Source: Dyella terrae (lineage in GTDB: Bacteria > Pseudomonadota > Gammaproteobacteria > Xanthomonadales > Rhodanobacteraceae). From it: 64,000 bases of DNA. Shown here piece by piece: positions 18,845 through 28,217 of the stretch. The DNA lies in assembly GCF_004322705.1 (NCBI RefSeq), contig NZ_SIZZ01000001.1, forward strand, positions 1,054,001 through 1,118,000, read 5' to 3'. Under the pieces are notes generated by a model. The model saw nothing but the letters and a program-made list of their open reading frames with translations. It had not been told where the DNA came from and did not search any database. Within the stretch, counting starts at the first letter, position 1. Each line of letters starts with the position of its first letter. Both the position numbers and the translations under genes were made by a program.

Positions 18845-20013
18845 GCGCGCGACAGCCCTCGCCCATCGTGCGCTGCTGGCGGCGCGAGTGGCAGCATGTG
18901 GCGCGAAGTCGCTGGGACCAGTTCTTGCTGTTTGGTTTTCCGTTGATCCTTGTCGTCGTGATTGCGTGGATTTTCACCCCAAGCGTGGCGACCGAGCTTC
19001 CGGTGGCGGTCATCGACCATGACGCCTCCCCGGTAAGTCGCGCGCTGGTACGCCGGATCGATGCCACCTCGTCAGCACATGTCGTGCTCAGCACCAGCGA
19101 TGACGAAGCCGCACGCCGCCTGTTCCGTCGCGCGGAGGCTTACGCCATCGTCGACATTCCGCAAAACACCGAACGGGAGATCAACCGGGGACTCAGTGCG
19201 AAGATCTACATCTTCTTCAACGACAGCTTCTACAGCTCGGGCAACCAGGTCCGCCGCGCCGTCGAAGGCGCGATCCAGAGCCTGTCGGGCGAGCTGGCAG
19301 GAGCCCGCCTGACCGACAAGCGTGCGGGGCAGCGCCCCGTTGCGGCGACGTCGCCGCTTAACGTGCAGGCTGTGTCGTTGTTCAACCCGCAGGTGAGCTT
19401 CGAGCAGGCGCTGGTATCGATGGTGCATCCGGCGGTGCTTCACCTGCTAGCCCTGTGCGCGATGATCGGCGCGATCTGCCGGGAGGCGGACGATGGCCGC
19501 ATGGACGACTGGATCGGCGATGGATCGGTGGCGGCCGCACTGGCTGGCAAGTTGCTGCCATACATTTTGGTCTACACCGCCTGGAACCTGGTTGCCCTGG
19601 CGTGGCTCAGCGGCATTCGCGGCTGGACGGTCGAAGGCAGCGTCTGGCTCATCGCGCTGGCGCAGTGGCTCATGTACGTGGCCTACGCGGCCTTCGCCGT
19701 GCTGTTTGCCGGTGCGGCGGGCGAAACTGCGCGGGCGCTCAGCGCGGGCAGCCTCTTCGCCGGGCCGTCGCTGGCTTACGCCAATACCCTGTTCCCGACC
19801 ATCGGCGCGCCGATGTTTGTCCAGGTCTGGACGCATGCCTTGCCTTACACCGCCTATATGCGACTGCAAAACCAGCAGTGGCAGATGGGTTCGTCGATCG
19901 CCGATTCGTTGCCCCAGATCGCTGCCCTGCTCGCCTTTCCCATCGTGCTGGCGCTGCCGTGCCTGTGGCTGATGAGCCGCGCCCGCCACAAAACCGGCGT
20001 GGTAGCGACATGA
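18841..20013 (+). CDS. ABC-2 type permease, first of a pair
   Basis: Inner-membrane permease of 390 residues. One N-terminal membrane segment (FLLFGFPLILVVVIAWIF) is followed by a periplasmic domain of about 150 residues (LPVAVIDHDASPVSRALVRRIDA) and then about five C-terminal segments, the arrangement of the ABC-2 membrane family (YhhJ/YbhS-like). These permeases normally need a cytoplasmic ATPase partner, but none is encoded in this operon. It is coupled by 4-bp overlaps to the adaptor upstream and the second permease downstream. Confidence 0.88.
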   Translation: MSARQPSPIVRCWRREWQHVARSRWDQFLLFGFPLILVVVIAWIFTPSVATELPVAVIDHDASPVSRALVRRIDATSSAHVVLSTSDDEAARRLFRRAEAYAIVDIPQNTEREINRGLSAKIYIFFNDSFYSSGNQVRRAVEGAIQSLSGELAGARLTDKRAGQRPVAATSPLNVQAVSLFNPQVSFEQALVSMVHPAVLHLLALCAMIGAICREADDGRMDDWIGDGSVAAALAGKLLPYILVYTAWNLVALAWLSGIRGWTVEGSVWLIALAQWLMYVAYAAFAVLFAGAAGETARALSAGSLFAGPSLAYANTLFPTIGAPMFVQVWTHALPYTAYMRLQNQQWQMGSSIADSLPQIAALLAFPIVLALPCLWLMSRARHKTGVVAT

Positions 20014-21164
20014 GCGCGCGCGATGGCTTCCGCGGCGTGTGGCGGACGCTTCGACATCATGCCTCGGCGGCGCTGATCCTCCTGGGCGCCACCATCTTGT
20101 ACTCGTTCTACTACCCGCTCGCTTATCGACACCAGGTAGCAAGCGAACTGCCGATCGCCATTGTCGATGGCGACCACTCGGCGCTGAGCCGAGCCCTGAT
20201 CCGCAAGGTCCGTGCCGTCGACGGCGTGCAGGTCGTGGATGAACTTTCAGATGTCTACGCGGCGCAGCATGCGCTTGCGCGCTCCGATATCGACGGCTAC
20301 CTGTACATCCCCAAAGACTACGAGCGCGACGTGCGGCGCGGCGAAGCCGGTGAGCTCGGGCTCTACAGCAACGGCGCCTATCTGATTCGCAACCAGACTG
20401 TCCTCGAATCCCTGGCGAAGGCCGTTACCAGCGCCGGCCTCGATATTGTTGGCGGCAAACTGTTGGCAGCAGGCATTGCCGGACCCCGAATGGCCCAGGT
20501 GGCGCAGCCGCTGACCGCCATCGAGCGCCCGATGTTCAACAAGCGCGAAGGTTACGGCTCTTACGTGGTGCCGGCCGTGGCCCAGCTGATCGTGCAGCAG
20601 ACACTGTGGTTCGGCGCCGCGATGCTGATTGCCGTGCGGCGCAGCCAGGGCGGTTTCACCAGCGGCGGGGAGTTGCTGGGCTGGGTGCTGTTTTTCCTGC
20701 TCGTTGGCACGATCAACGGCCTGTACTTCAATGGCCTCAATTTCTGGATCCAGGATTATCCGCGCGGAGGCAACCTGCCGGGACTGCTCGTCGCGATGCC
20801 GCTGTTCATTGCATCGATCGTGGCGCTGGCCTTGTTCACGGGCAGCTTTTTCATGCGCGAGGCACGCGTGCTGCAGTCACTGTCGGTGACTTCCGTTCCG
20901 ATCTTTTTCCTGAGTGGCATTTCCTGGCCACTCGACGCCATGCCAACGGCCATGGGGTGGCTAGGCAAACTGGCACCGAGCACACCGGGCATCCAGGCCA
21001 TGGTGAAGCTCAATCAGATGGGAGCGAGCCTGCGTGACATTGCGCCCGAACTGGGGCAGATGGCGTTGCTGGTCGTACTGTACGGCGGGCTGGGTGCGTG
21101 GCGATTGCTGGCCCTGTCACCGCGACCTCACGCATCCACCACCACCGTTCTTACCGACCCTTAA
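20010..21164 (+). CDS. ABC-2 type permease, second of a pair
   Basis: Inner-membrane permease of 384 residues, paralogous to the preceding one. It has an N-terminal segment (ASAALILLGATILYSFYYPL), a periplasmic domain beginning LPIAIVDGDHSALSRALIRKVRAVDGV, and five or so C-terminal segments including FFLSGISWPLDAMP. The start is the ATG inside the ATGA overlap with the first permease; the upstream in-frame extension is a shadow of that gene. The two permeases probably form a heterodimer. The gene ends 2 bp before a convergent gene. Confidence 0.9.
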   Translation: MSARDGFRGVWRTLRHHASAALILLGATILYSFYYPLAYRHQVASELPIAIVDGDHSALSRALIRKVRAVDGVQVVDELSDVYAAQHALARSDIDGYLYIPKDYERDVRRGEAGELGLYSNGAYLIRNQTVLESLAKAVTSAGLDIVGGKLLAAGIAGPRMAQVAQPLTAIERPMFNKREGYGSYVVPAVAQLIVQQTLWFGAAMLIAVRRSQGGFTSGGELLGWVLFFLLVGTINGLYFNGLNFWIQDYPRGGNLPGLLVAMPLFIASIVALALFTGSFFMREARVLQSLSVTSVPIFFLSGISWPLDAMPTAMGWLGKLAPSTPGIQAMVKLNQMGASLRDIAPELGQMALLVVLYGGLGAWRLLALSPRPHASTTTVLTDP

Positions 21165-21166
21165 GA

Positions 21167-21541
21167 TCAACCGCCTTCCGCCTCGCACACCCAGGCGCGC
21201 GCCTCATCGAGTTGCGCCGTGCTGAAAAGGCGAAACTCCCCGGGCGAAAGAAAGCCCAGCGTTTTGGACAACGTGCGCAGCCAGCCCACGTCCGTCACCA
21301 GCGCAGCGCGTTCCCAGCCACTGAAGTGACGCATGCCGAGTTTGGCGTCATCCCACATGGCCGCGGCGTCGAAACCGGTGAAGTCCTGGTCGATGTGGAA
21401 GATCACGCGCAGTTTTCGATTGATGGCGAATGCGGCCTCGATATCCGGGATGATCACCCGTTCGTAATCCGCTGCCGTAACCTGGTTGTGGGCCGTAAAG
21501 CCGATCACACCCGGAGGCAGGCCGGTCATCTGAACGATCAT
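21167..21541 (-). CDS. SpoIIAA-like (STAS/SEC14-type) domain protein
   Basis: Single-domain protein of 124 residues resembling the SpoIIAA-like family. Conserved segments are PPGVIGFTAHNQVTAADYERVIIPDIEAAF, KLRVIFHIDQDFTGFDAAAMWDDAKLG and WERAALVTDVGWLRTLSKTLGFLSPGEFRLF, followed by LDEARAWV. Members may bind lipids or act in regulation; no substrate is established. The ATG at 21541 has AAGGG upstream and matches the family N-terminus. Confidence 0.85.
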   Translation of the reverse strand: MIVQMTGLPPGVIGFTAHNQVTAADYERVIIPDIEAAFAINRKLRVIFHIDQDFTGFDAAAMWDDAKLGMRHFSGWERAALVTDVGWLRTLSKTLGFLSPGEFRLFSTAQLDEARAWVCEAEGG

Positions 21542-21799
21542 GGCGGGGGCCCTTCGCGCTGGAAACCTGACTGCCACGCTCGCGCATGCGACGGAAACAT
21601 CATGTGAAATGCATGCTAAGCCGTGCGCTCAAGTTTTCCCGAAGACGGCCGATCCTCCTTCTGGCATGCCGTGGGATGCGATGTCGGGGCGGGCCGTGTA
21701 CGCTCGTCAGGCGCTTCCCGGCGCAATACAACCCAAGCAGAACCCCCCAAGGTCTTCATTTCGCACGCATGGCTGGCGGGCGGCTCCGCAGGAGCAGAC

Positions 21800-22960
21800 A
21801 TGCAACTGGATCTACCCACTCTCGCCATCGTCGGATTCCTTTGCAGCCTTGGCGCGTGCATCGGGTTCACGTCCCTGATGCTGGTGCTGCGCGGGTTGCC
21901 GGTATTGCGCTGGTGGGTGACCAGCCTGTGGATCGGCACGATCGGCATCATCCTGCTCGGGCTGCGCAACCAGATCCCCGACTGGCTGTCGATCAGCGTC
22001 GCCAACGTCACGGTCACCCTGGCGTCGGCACTGCTGCTGAAAGGCGTGGCACTGCATGTCGGCCGCCCGCTTCGGTGGCGCTGGCCACTCATGCTGGTCG
22101 CCCTCTACTCGGCGCTCAATATCTGGTTCACCTACGTCACGCCCGACCTTCGAACGCGCGTTGTTCTTTTCAGCGCGGTGTCCGTCGCATGGGATGCATG
22201 GACGGTCACCTATCTGCTTCGCTACGCGCCGCGCGATGTCCGGCTCAGCTGCCGCATCGCCGCCGCCATCATGGTGGCCGACGCCCTGCACTTCGCCTAT
22301 CGCGCGACGCTGCCGCTCAATCCCGACGCCGGACAGAACGCCTTCGCGGCGGGCTCGCCCATCATCATCACTTACGTCGCCGGCATCGTGGTGGGCCTGG
22401 CCGGCTATTTCTCGCTGCTGCTGATGGTGACGGAGCGACTGATGGTCGATCTACGGCGCACGGCGCGCATGGATTCGCTTACCGGCCTGCTCAATCGCGG
22501 CGCGGTCATCAACGACGGCGTCCTCAGCCTGGGGCGCGCACGGCAGGCCGGCCAGCCGTTTTCCCTGCTGGTCATCGACCTCGATTACTTCAAGCAGGTC
22601 AACGACACCTGGGGCCATGATGCGGGTGATGCCGCGCTGTGCCACGTGGCGCGCATGATTCGTCGCCACCTGCCCGAAGGCGATGCGGTCGCCGGCCGTT
22701 ATGGCGGCGAAGAATTCGTGGTGGGCCTGCCTGGCTGGTCCATGCATGAGGCGTCGTCCATGGCCGAGCAACTGCGCGCGGAACTGGCCGATGTACCGTT
22801 CGCCTATCGTGGCAAGTCCATCGCCATGACGACCAGCATCGGCGTGGCGACGGCGCTGGACGGGCAAACATTTCAGGCCATCGTGGCGCGCGCCGACGAA
22901 GCGCTGTACCAGGCAAAATCCCAGGGGCGTAACGAAGTGATCCAGGCCCGTCAGGCCTGA
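21800..22960 (+). CDS. Membrane-bound diguanylate cyclase (GGDEF)
   Basis: Makes cyclic di-GMP from two GTP. About 386 residues: the first 210 form six or seven membrane segments of unrecognised sensor type, and the C-terminal GGDEF domain has LLVIDLDYFKQVNDTWGHDAGD and the active-site motif GGEEF. The inhibitory-site RxxD is not present (PEGD stands in its place), so product inhibition through that site is not expected. The start at 21800 has the strong ribosome site AGGAGCAGAC. Its end is 4 bp from the convergent recJ end. Confidence 0.92.
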   Translation: MQLDLPTLAIVGFLCSLGACIGFTSLMLVLRGLPVLRWWVTSLWIGTIGIILLGLRNQIPDWLSISVANVTVTLASALLLKGVALHVGRPLRWRWPLMLVALYSALNIWFTYVTPDLRTRVVLFSAVSVAWDAWTVTYLLRYAPRDVRLSCRIAAAIMVADALHFAYRATLPLNPDAGQNAFAAGSPIIITYVAGIVVGLAGYFSLLLMVTERLMVDLRRTARMDSLTGLLNRGAVINDGVLSLGRARQAGQPFSLLVIDLDYFKQVNDTWGHDAGDAALCHVARMIRRHLPEGDAVAGRYGGEEFVVGLPGWSMHEASSMAEQLRAELADVPFAYRGKSIAMTTSIGVATALDGQTFQAIVARADEALYQAKSQGRNEVIQARQA

Positions 22961-22964
22961 ACCC

Positions 22965-24680
22965 TCACACGGCTTCGATCTGCCGCAGCAGAAGCCGCAC
23001 GCTTTCACGCCCCTGCCAGTCGTTGATGCCCAGTTCGAAGACGGCACGCATCCGCGCCGGGGGCGGCGTCCCCTTGTAAGCGTTGAACATCACGGCTTCC
23101 AGGCGTGAGCCATCGCGAGGGTCACGCAGATCGAAGCGCAGATGCGTTTCGCCCATGACGCGCCAGCTCACGCATTCGAACTCGTTGTCGAACAACGGCT
23201 CCGGGAAGGCCTGACCCCACGGGCCGCCAAAGCGGATCTGGCGCGCCAGGTCCAGCGTCGCCGAGCCCATGGGCAGCTCACCATCGGTGTAGAGCGCCGC
23301 CTGCAGTTGCTCTTCGCTCAGCCACTGTCGCGCGATGGCATCGAATGCCGCTGCAAAGCGGGGGAAATCGACCGCCTTCAGGCTCAGCCCGGCGGCCATT
23401 GCATGGCCGCCGAAGCGCTCAATCAGGCCCGGCTCGCGCGCATCGATGGCCGCCAGCGCATCGCGGATATGGAATCCTGCGATGGAGCGCCCCGATCCAC
23501 GCAGCTCGTCGACGTTGTCTTCGCTTGCCGGCGCAAAGGCGAAGATCGGCCGATGCAGCCGCTCTTTCAGTTTGGAGGCAACCAGGCCGACGACACCTGC
23601 ATGCCAGGTGGGCTCATACAAGGCCACGCCCACAGCGTCGCTGCTGGTGGCGACGCCGACCATCACCTCAGCCTCGGCGACCATCGACGCCTGCAGGTCG
23701 CGGCGCTCCTGGTTGATCGCGCTCAACTGCTCGGCATAGCGACGAGCCATGGCCGGCTCGTCAGTCAGCAGGCATTCCACGCCAAGGCGCATGTCTTCGA
23801 GTCGGCCTGCGGCATTGAGGCGCGGACCCACCGAAAAGGCCATGTCGCTCGCGCATAGCGTGGACACACTGCGCTTGCCGGTCTCGATCAATGCACGAAT
23901 GCCGGCGCAAGCGCGTCCCGAGCGGATGCGCTTGAGTCCGCCCTCGACCAGCACGCGATTGTTGTAATCCAGTGGAACCAGATCCGCGACGGTACCGAGG
24001 GCCACCAGATCAAGCAGACTCGAAAGATCCGGCTCCGGGCCATCCGCGTAGGCCTGGCGTTCACGCAAGGCGGCGCGCAAGGACAGCAACAGGTAGAACA
24101 CGACGCCGACGCCCGCCAGTGCTTTGCTGGGAAATGTGTCGTCGGTCAGGTTGGGATTGACCATCGCATCGGCCGCCGGCAACTGTTCGCCAGGCAAGTG
24201 ATGATCGGTGACGATCACCTTGATGCCGAGCGCCTGCGCACAAGCCACGCCTGCGATACTGGCCACGCCGTTGTCGACCGTGATGATCAGCCTTGGCTTG
24301 GGCTCCAGCGATTCCACCAGCGCCGGGCTGAGTCCGTAGCCATGCAAGAACCGATTGGGCACGGCGTAGTTCACGTGACGCGCGCCCAGCAGACGCAGGC
24401 CACGCACAGCCACAGCTGTACCGGTGGCGCCATCGCAGTCGTAGTCGCCCGCAACGAGAATCGACCAGTCTTCCGCCACGGCCTTCATCAGCAGCTCGAC
24501 GGCCCGCTCCATGCCACCCAGCATGGTCGGCGTGAGCAGGCAGGCCAGGCGATGATCCGCTTGTGCGGGCGTCAGCACGCCGCGCGCCGCATAGATCGCC
24601 TGCAGCACGGGATGGACCTCATGCCCCCACCCGCTTGGCACGCCCGCAGCCACGCGACGCCGGACTTCGCTCGCGCTCAT
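22965..24680 (-). CDS. recJ: Single-stranded-DNA exonuclease RecJ
   Basis: 5'-3' single-strand exonuclease of recombination and mismatch repair, 571 residues. Conserved DHH-family motifs include VAGDYDCDGATGTAVAVRGL, the DHH motif VTDHHLPGE, and GGHAMAAGLSLK of the DHHA1 domain, followed by the C-terminal OB fold. The ATG at 24680 overlaps the stop of rpfE by 4 bp. Linkage of recJ to rpfE is typical of Xanthomonadales. Confidence 0.95.
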   Translation of the reverse strand: MSASEVRRRVAAGVPSGWGHEVHPVLQAIYAARGVLTPAQADHRLACLLTPTMLGGMERAVELLMKAVAEDWSILVAGDYDCDGATGTAVAVRGLRLLGARHVNYAVPNRFLHGYGLSPALVESLEPKPRLIITVDNGVASIAGVACAQALGIKVIVTDHHLPGEQLPAADAMVNPNLTDDTFPSKALAGVGVVFYLLLSLRAALRERQAYADGPEPDLSSLLDLVALGTVADLVPLDYNNRVLVEGGLKRIRSGRACAGIRALIETGKRSVSTLCASDMAFSVGPRLNAAGRLEDMRLGVECLLTDEPAMARRYAEQLSAINQERRDLQASMVAEAEVMVGVATSSDAVGVALYEPTWHAGVVGLVASKLKERLHRPIFAFAPASEDNVDELRGSGRSIAGFHIRDALAAIDAREPGLIERFGGHAMAAGLSLKAVDFPRFAAAFDAIARQWLSEEQLQAALYTDGELPMGSATLDLARQIRFGGPWGQAFPEPLFDNEFECVSWRVMGETHLRFDLRDPRDGSRLEAVMFNAYKGTPPPARMRAVFELGINDWQGRESVRLLLRQIEAV

Positions 24681-25597
24681 GTCGCGCTGCCTCGCCAGAA
24701 TCGCAGCTGATGCCAGGGCTTGCGGAGCCAGATTTCGCCGCTGGCGAAATGAACCTTCACCGGTTGGCGACGGCCGGATGCCTCGATGCGAGAAAGCCAG
24801 TTCGTTTCGATGTCCTGCCAGGGCAAGCCCTGCAGGTCCATCAGCCATCCGGTTTGCAGCCGCTCGACATCAGCGTCCTTCCATGCCATGGCGGACACCC
24901 CTGCGCGCTGCGCCAATGCACGCATCAGGACATCGTCAGTGACCACGCCTTCAAAGGATGTCCGGACACGGGGTGGCAAGACACCACCACCCCACAGCCA
25001 GAGGCTGTTGACCGGCGGCATGCCTCGCTCGCGGCGCTGTTCATTGAGCGGATGCTGGTGAAGGACAACCTGCACTTCCGTGATCAGCGCGCGCCATCGA
25101 CGCCCCTGCGGACCTTGCGGCAGATGCATGTAGAGGTCTTCACCCAGCGCTTGCTCGGGTGCAGCAAAGGCGGGCACATCGTCCGCATCGACGCGAACGT
25201 GCCAGCGGTCGGGTGAGGTGACCTCCAGCGCCATGCCGACCTCGGCAAACGTGGGATACAAGGCCTCGGCCAGCGCCAGCGCGTCGTCCATCGTCAGCCC
25301 GAGCCGCCCGCAGGCAAGCAGACGGGCACCGTTGATATCGGGCTGGATCCACGCCGGGTCGGCGCTCAGCCAGACATCGGTGCCCGCGTCACCGGCAAGC
25401 AGCTCACGCGTCAGTGCAGCGGCGGGAAGTTCACCCTCAAGCGGAAACGCTGCCCTCAATCCATCGATATAGCCGACCGCGCCATCGGCAAGCCGGTCCG
25501 CGCGACGCAACCAGGCCCGGACGGGCGAACGGATGTCGAATCGCTGCAGGGACGGCAGCCACCAGGTCAGCGGAGGGCGGCCATCAACGGCGCTCAT
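24677..25597 (-). CDS. rpfE: RpfE-like protein (phosphoglycerate mutase-related)
   Basis: Protein of 306 residues resembling Xanthomonas RpfE, annotated in databases as related to 2,3-bisphosphoglycerate-independent phosphoglycerate mutase. Notable segments are TDVWLSADPAWIQPDINGARLLACG, DRWHVRVDADD, PVNSLWLWGGGVLP and DIETNWLSRIEAS. No catalytic mechanism is evident. Overlaps of 4 bp with recJ downstream and with the ABC-F gene upstream make a three-gene transcription unit. The symbol is given by similarity and the recJ neighbourhood; its function in this organism is unknown. Confidence 0.8.
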   Translation of the reverse strand: MSAVDGRPPLTWWLPSLQRFDIRSPVRAWLRRADRLADGAVGYIDGLRAAFPLEGELPAAALTRELLAGDAGTDVWLSADPAWIQPDINGARLLACGRLGLTMDDALALAEALYPTFAEVGMALEVTSPDRWHVRVDADDVPAFAAPEQALGEDLYMHLPQGPQGRRWRALITEVQVVLHQHPLNEQRRERGMPPVNSLWLWGGGVLPPRVRTSFEGVVTDDVLMRALAQRAGVSAMAWKDADVERLQTGWLMDLQGLPWQDIETNWLSRIEASGRRQPVKVHFASGEIWLRKPWHQLRFWRGSAT

Positions 25598-27501
25598 GCG
25601 TCGAGCGTCTCATACAGTTCCATCCATTCACCCTCGAGCGTTTCCTTTTCGCGGCGAAGCTCGGTCTGGCGCTGGCCGAGTTTCATCATCTCTGCCGTGG
25701 AACCGTTGTAAGTCGCGGGGTCGGCGAGTTTCGCCTCCAGCGCCTTCAATTCGCTGTCGATGGTGGCGATGCGTGTTTCGAGCTTCCTGACCTTCTGACG
25801 TGCGGCCTTTTCGTTCTCGCGCTGCACTGCATCGGCGCGACGGCGATCAGCGGCCGACTCAACCGGCGTTTCGACGGTCTTGTCGACCGTCTTGTTGCGC
25901 TTCTTCGCCTCGCTGTTGCGCGATTTCAGCCAGCGCGCATAGTCGTCCAGATCGCCGTCGAAAGCTTCGACCTTGCCGTCGGCGACGCGCCAGAAACTGT
26001 CGGACACCATGCCGAGCAGGTGGCGGTCGTGCGACACCAGCACCAGCGCGCCATCGAAATCCGCCAGGGCGTCGGCCAGGGCCTCGCGCATGTCGAGATC
26101 CAGGTGGTTGGTCGGTTCGTCGAGCAGCAGGAGGTTCGGCTTGTCCCACGCAATCAGCGCCAGCGCCAGGCGCGCACGTTCTCCGCCGGAGAATCCATCG
26201 ACCGATTCGAAGGCGCGATCGCCAGCGAAATTCCAGCCACCGAGGAAGTCGCGCAGCACCTGGGCGGCGACGCCCGGCGCCTTTTCCTGCAGGTGGTTGA
26301 AGGGACTGGAGCCCTCATGCAGGCTTTCAACGGTGTGCTGGGCGAAGTAACCGATCTTCAGATCCTTGTGCGCCTTGCGCTCGCCGGCGAGCGGCGTCAG
26401 CTCGCCTACCAGCGTCTTGACCAGCGTGGACTTACCGGCGCCGTTGGGGCCGAGCAGACCGATACGCTCGCCCGCTTCCAGGCGAAAACGCACGTCAACC
26501 AGAATCTCGGCCGGTGGGCCGCCCTCAGGATCGGCGTAGCCGGCGGTGACTTCTTCCAGCTGCAGCATGGAATCAGGCAGGCGGTCGGGCTTGGCGAACT
26601 GGAAGTGGAACGCACGCTCGGCGCGCACCGCTTCGGTGCCCTCCATCTTCTCCAGTCGCTTCATGCGCGACTGTGCCTGTTTGGCCTTGCTGGCCTTGGC
26701 CTTGAAGCGATCGATGAAAGACTGCAAATGCGCGCGCTCAGCCTGTTCGCGATCATGCGCGATCTGCTGCAGGCGCAACTGCTCGGCCCGCTGGCGCTCG
26801 AAGGCGCTGTAGTTTCCGGTGTAGAGCTTGCCGCGACCTTCGTTGAGGTGAAGCGTATGGGTGATCACGCCGTCGAGGAATTCGCGGTCATGCGAGATCA
26901 CCAGCAAGGTGCCCTGGTAGCGGCGCAGCCATTCTTCCAGCCACAGCACAGCGTCCAGATCCAGATGGTTGGTCGGTTCGTCGAGCAGGAGCAGTTCGGA
27001 CGGCGCCATCAGCGCGCGGGCCAGGTTCAGACGCACGCGCCAGCCGCCGGAGAACTCCTTGACCGCGCGTTCGTGCGTATCGGCCGTGAAACCCAGGCCA
27101 TGCAGCAAGCGACCGGCACGCGCACGGGCGTCGTAACCGTTCAGCTCCTCGATCCGGTGGTGCGCCCTGGCCATGGCTTCGGTATCACCGCGCGCCTCCG
27201 CATCCAGTTCGTCACGCAGGGCCGCGGCCAGCTCAACGTCGCCGGCCATCACATATTCGATGGCCGGATCAGGGAGGGCCGGGGTTTCCTGGGCCACCGA
27301 GGCCATGCGCAGGCGGGCGGGCATGTCCAGGTCGCCGGAGTCGGCTTCCACCTGACCCTGCAGGGCCGCGAAGAGACTGGACTTACCGCAGCCGTTGCGC
27401 CCCACCACGCCCAGGCGCCACCCACTCTGGATGACCAGGTCGATGTCGGAGAGCAGCAGCCGGCTGCCGCGGCGAAGCGCGAAATGGCGGAAGGAGATCA
27501 T
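25594..27501 (-). CDS. ABC-F family ATPase, YheS/EttA-like
   Basis: Soluble protein with two fused ABC ATPase domains and no membrane segment, 635 residues (E. coli YheS has 637). Walker A motifs are GRNGCGKSS and GPNGAGKST, signatures EFSGGWRVRL and GFSGGERARL, and both domains share LLLLDEPTNHLDLD. The charged P-site linker between them holds RFKAKASKAKQAQSRMKRLEK. A C-terminal coiled coil rich in Lys/Glu follows. ABC-F proteins act on the ribosomal E site. The start at 27501 (MISFRHFALRRGSRLLL) is by homology; the long upstream in-frame extension is non-coding. Confidence 0.92.
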   Translation of the reverse strand: MISFRHFALRRGSRLLLSDIDLVIQSGWRLGVVGRNGCGKSSLFAALQGQVEADSGDLDMPARLRMASVAQETPALPDPAIEYVMAGDVELAAALRDELDAEARGDTEAMARAHHRIEELNGYDARARAGRLLHGLGFTADTHERAVKEFSGGWRVRLNLARALMAPSELLLLDEPTNHLDLDAVLWLEEWLRRYQGTLLVISHDREFLDGVITHTLHLNEGRGKLYTGNYSAFERQRAEQLRLQQIAHDREQAERAHLQSFIDRFKAKASKAKQAQSRMKRLEKMEGTEAVRAERAFHFQFAKPDRLPDSMLQLEEVTAGYADPEGGPPAEILVDVRFRLEAGERIGLLGPNGAGKSTLVKTLVGELTPLAGERKAHKDLKIGYFAQHTVESLHEGSSPFNHLQEKAPGVAAQVLRDFLGGWNFAGDRAFESVDGFSGGERARLALALIAWDKPNLLLLDEPTNHLDLDMREALADALADFDGALVLVSHDRHLLGMVSDSFWRVADGKVEAFDGDLDDYARWLKSRNSEAKKRNKTVDKTVETPVESAADRRRADAVQRENEKAARQKVRKLETRIATIDSELKALEAKLADPATYNGSTAEMMKLGQRQTELRREKETLEGEWMELYETLDA

Positions 27502-27792
27502 GATGAAGGGACGTCTTGGCGGGGCGGGCTTCGCCCAAAGGGGGAATGATAGCGGGGATGGGCGCTCAAGGCTGGCGCTCCACCGTAGCGCCACGGTCGG
27601 CCAACTGAGTAACCCATCGCACAAGTCGCGACACCACATGGCGCGGTAGCCGGTCATCTGATACAACGTCGCGGCATTGCACGCTGCGGCTGAATGGCCC
27701 GGCGACGCAGACCTAGGGGATACACCGCCGGGACGCCGGATTAACCAGCAGACGCGCAGTGTGACTGCGCCCTGTCGCGTGGAGAGGGGACC

Positions 27793-28134
27793 ATGAACAA
27801 GTTCAGCATCAGCCTGCCCGTCGTTGCCTTGCTGGCCCTGGCCGGCCTGTCGGCCTCGCCCGTTGCCCACGCGGATAACCTGCTGGTCAACCGCGTGCAG
27901 CAGGAAAAGGGCATGGATCTGCCCCAGCGCGGCATGTCGATGGGCCAGGTGGAGAAGAAATACGGCGCTCCGGAGCGCAAGCTCACGCCGCGCGGCGGCG
28001 ACACCTCCAAGCACCCGACGATCAACCGCTGGGAATACTCGACCTTCATCGTGTATTTCGAGCACAGCCACGTGATTCACGCCGTGCTGAACACCCCGGC
28101 GGGCAATAACACCAATCCTGCCTTGGTGAACTAA
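27793..28134 (+). CDS. Small secreted protein of unknown function
   Basis: Protein of 113 residues with a clear signal peptide (KFSISLPVVALLALAGLSASPVAHA, cleavage near residue 27). The mature part has GMSMGQVEKKYGAPERKLTPRGG and TINRWEYSTFIVYFEHSHVIHAVLN. The MxxGMSMxxVEKKYGxP and WxYxxFxVYF pattern recalls the small BamE/OmlA-like alpha-beta fold, but no lipobox is present. The strain of conservation suggests a real periplasmic protein, probably of the Xanthomonadales. GGAGAGGGGACC precedes the ATG. Function unknown. Confidence 0.75.
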   Translation: MNKFSISLPVVALLALAGLSASPVAHADNLLVNRVQQEKGMDLPQRGMSMGQVEKKYGAPERKLTPRGGDTSKHPTINRWEYSTFIVYFEHSHVIHAVLNTPAGNNTNPALVN

Positions 28135-28217
28135 GCCGTTTTCCAGGGGGAGCGCTACTCAACCCTCCCCCCCTCCCCTACAATTCGCGTTTGCCCTTCT
28201 GCAGCGCGAGTTTCCCC

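Noticed and set aside
27502-27792. In-frame N-terminal extension of the ABC-F gene to 28080
   Set aside because: The extension crosses the small secreted protein gene and lacks ABC-F homology; the start MISFRHF gives the usual 635-residue length.
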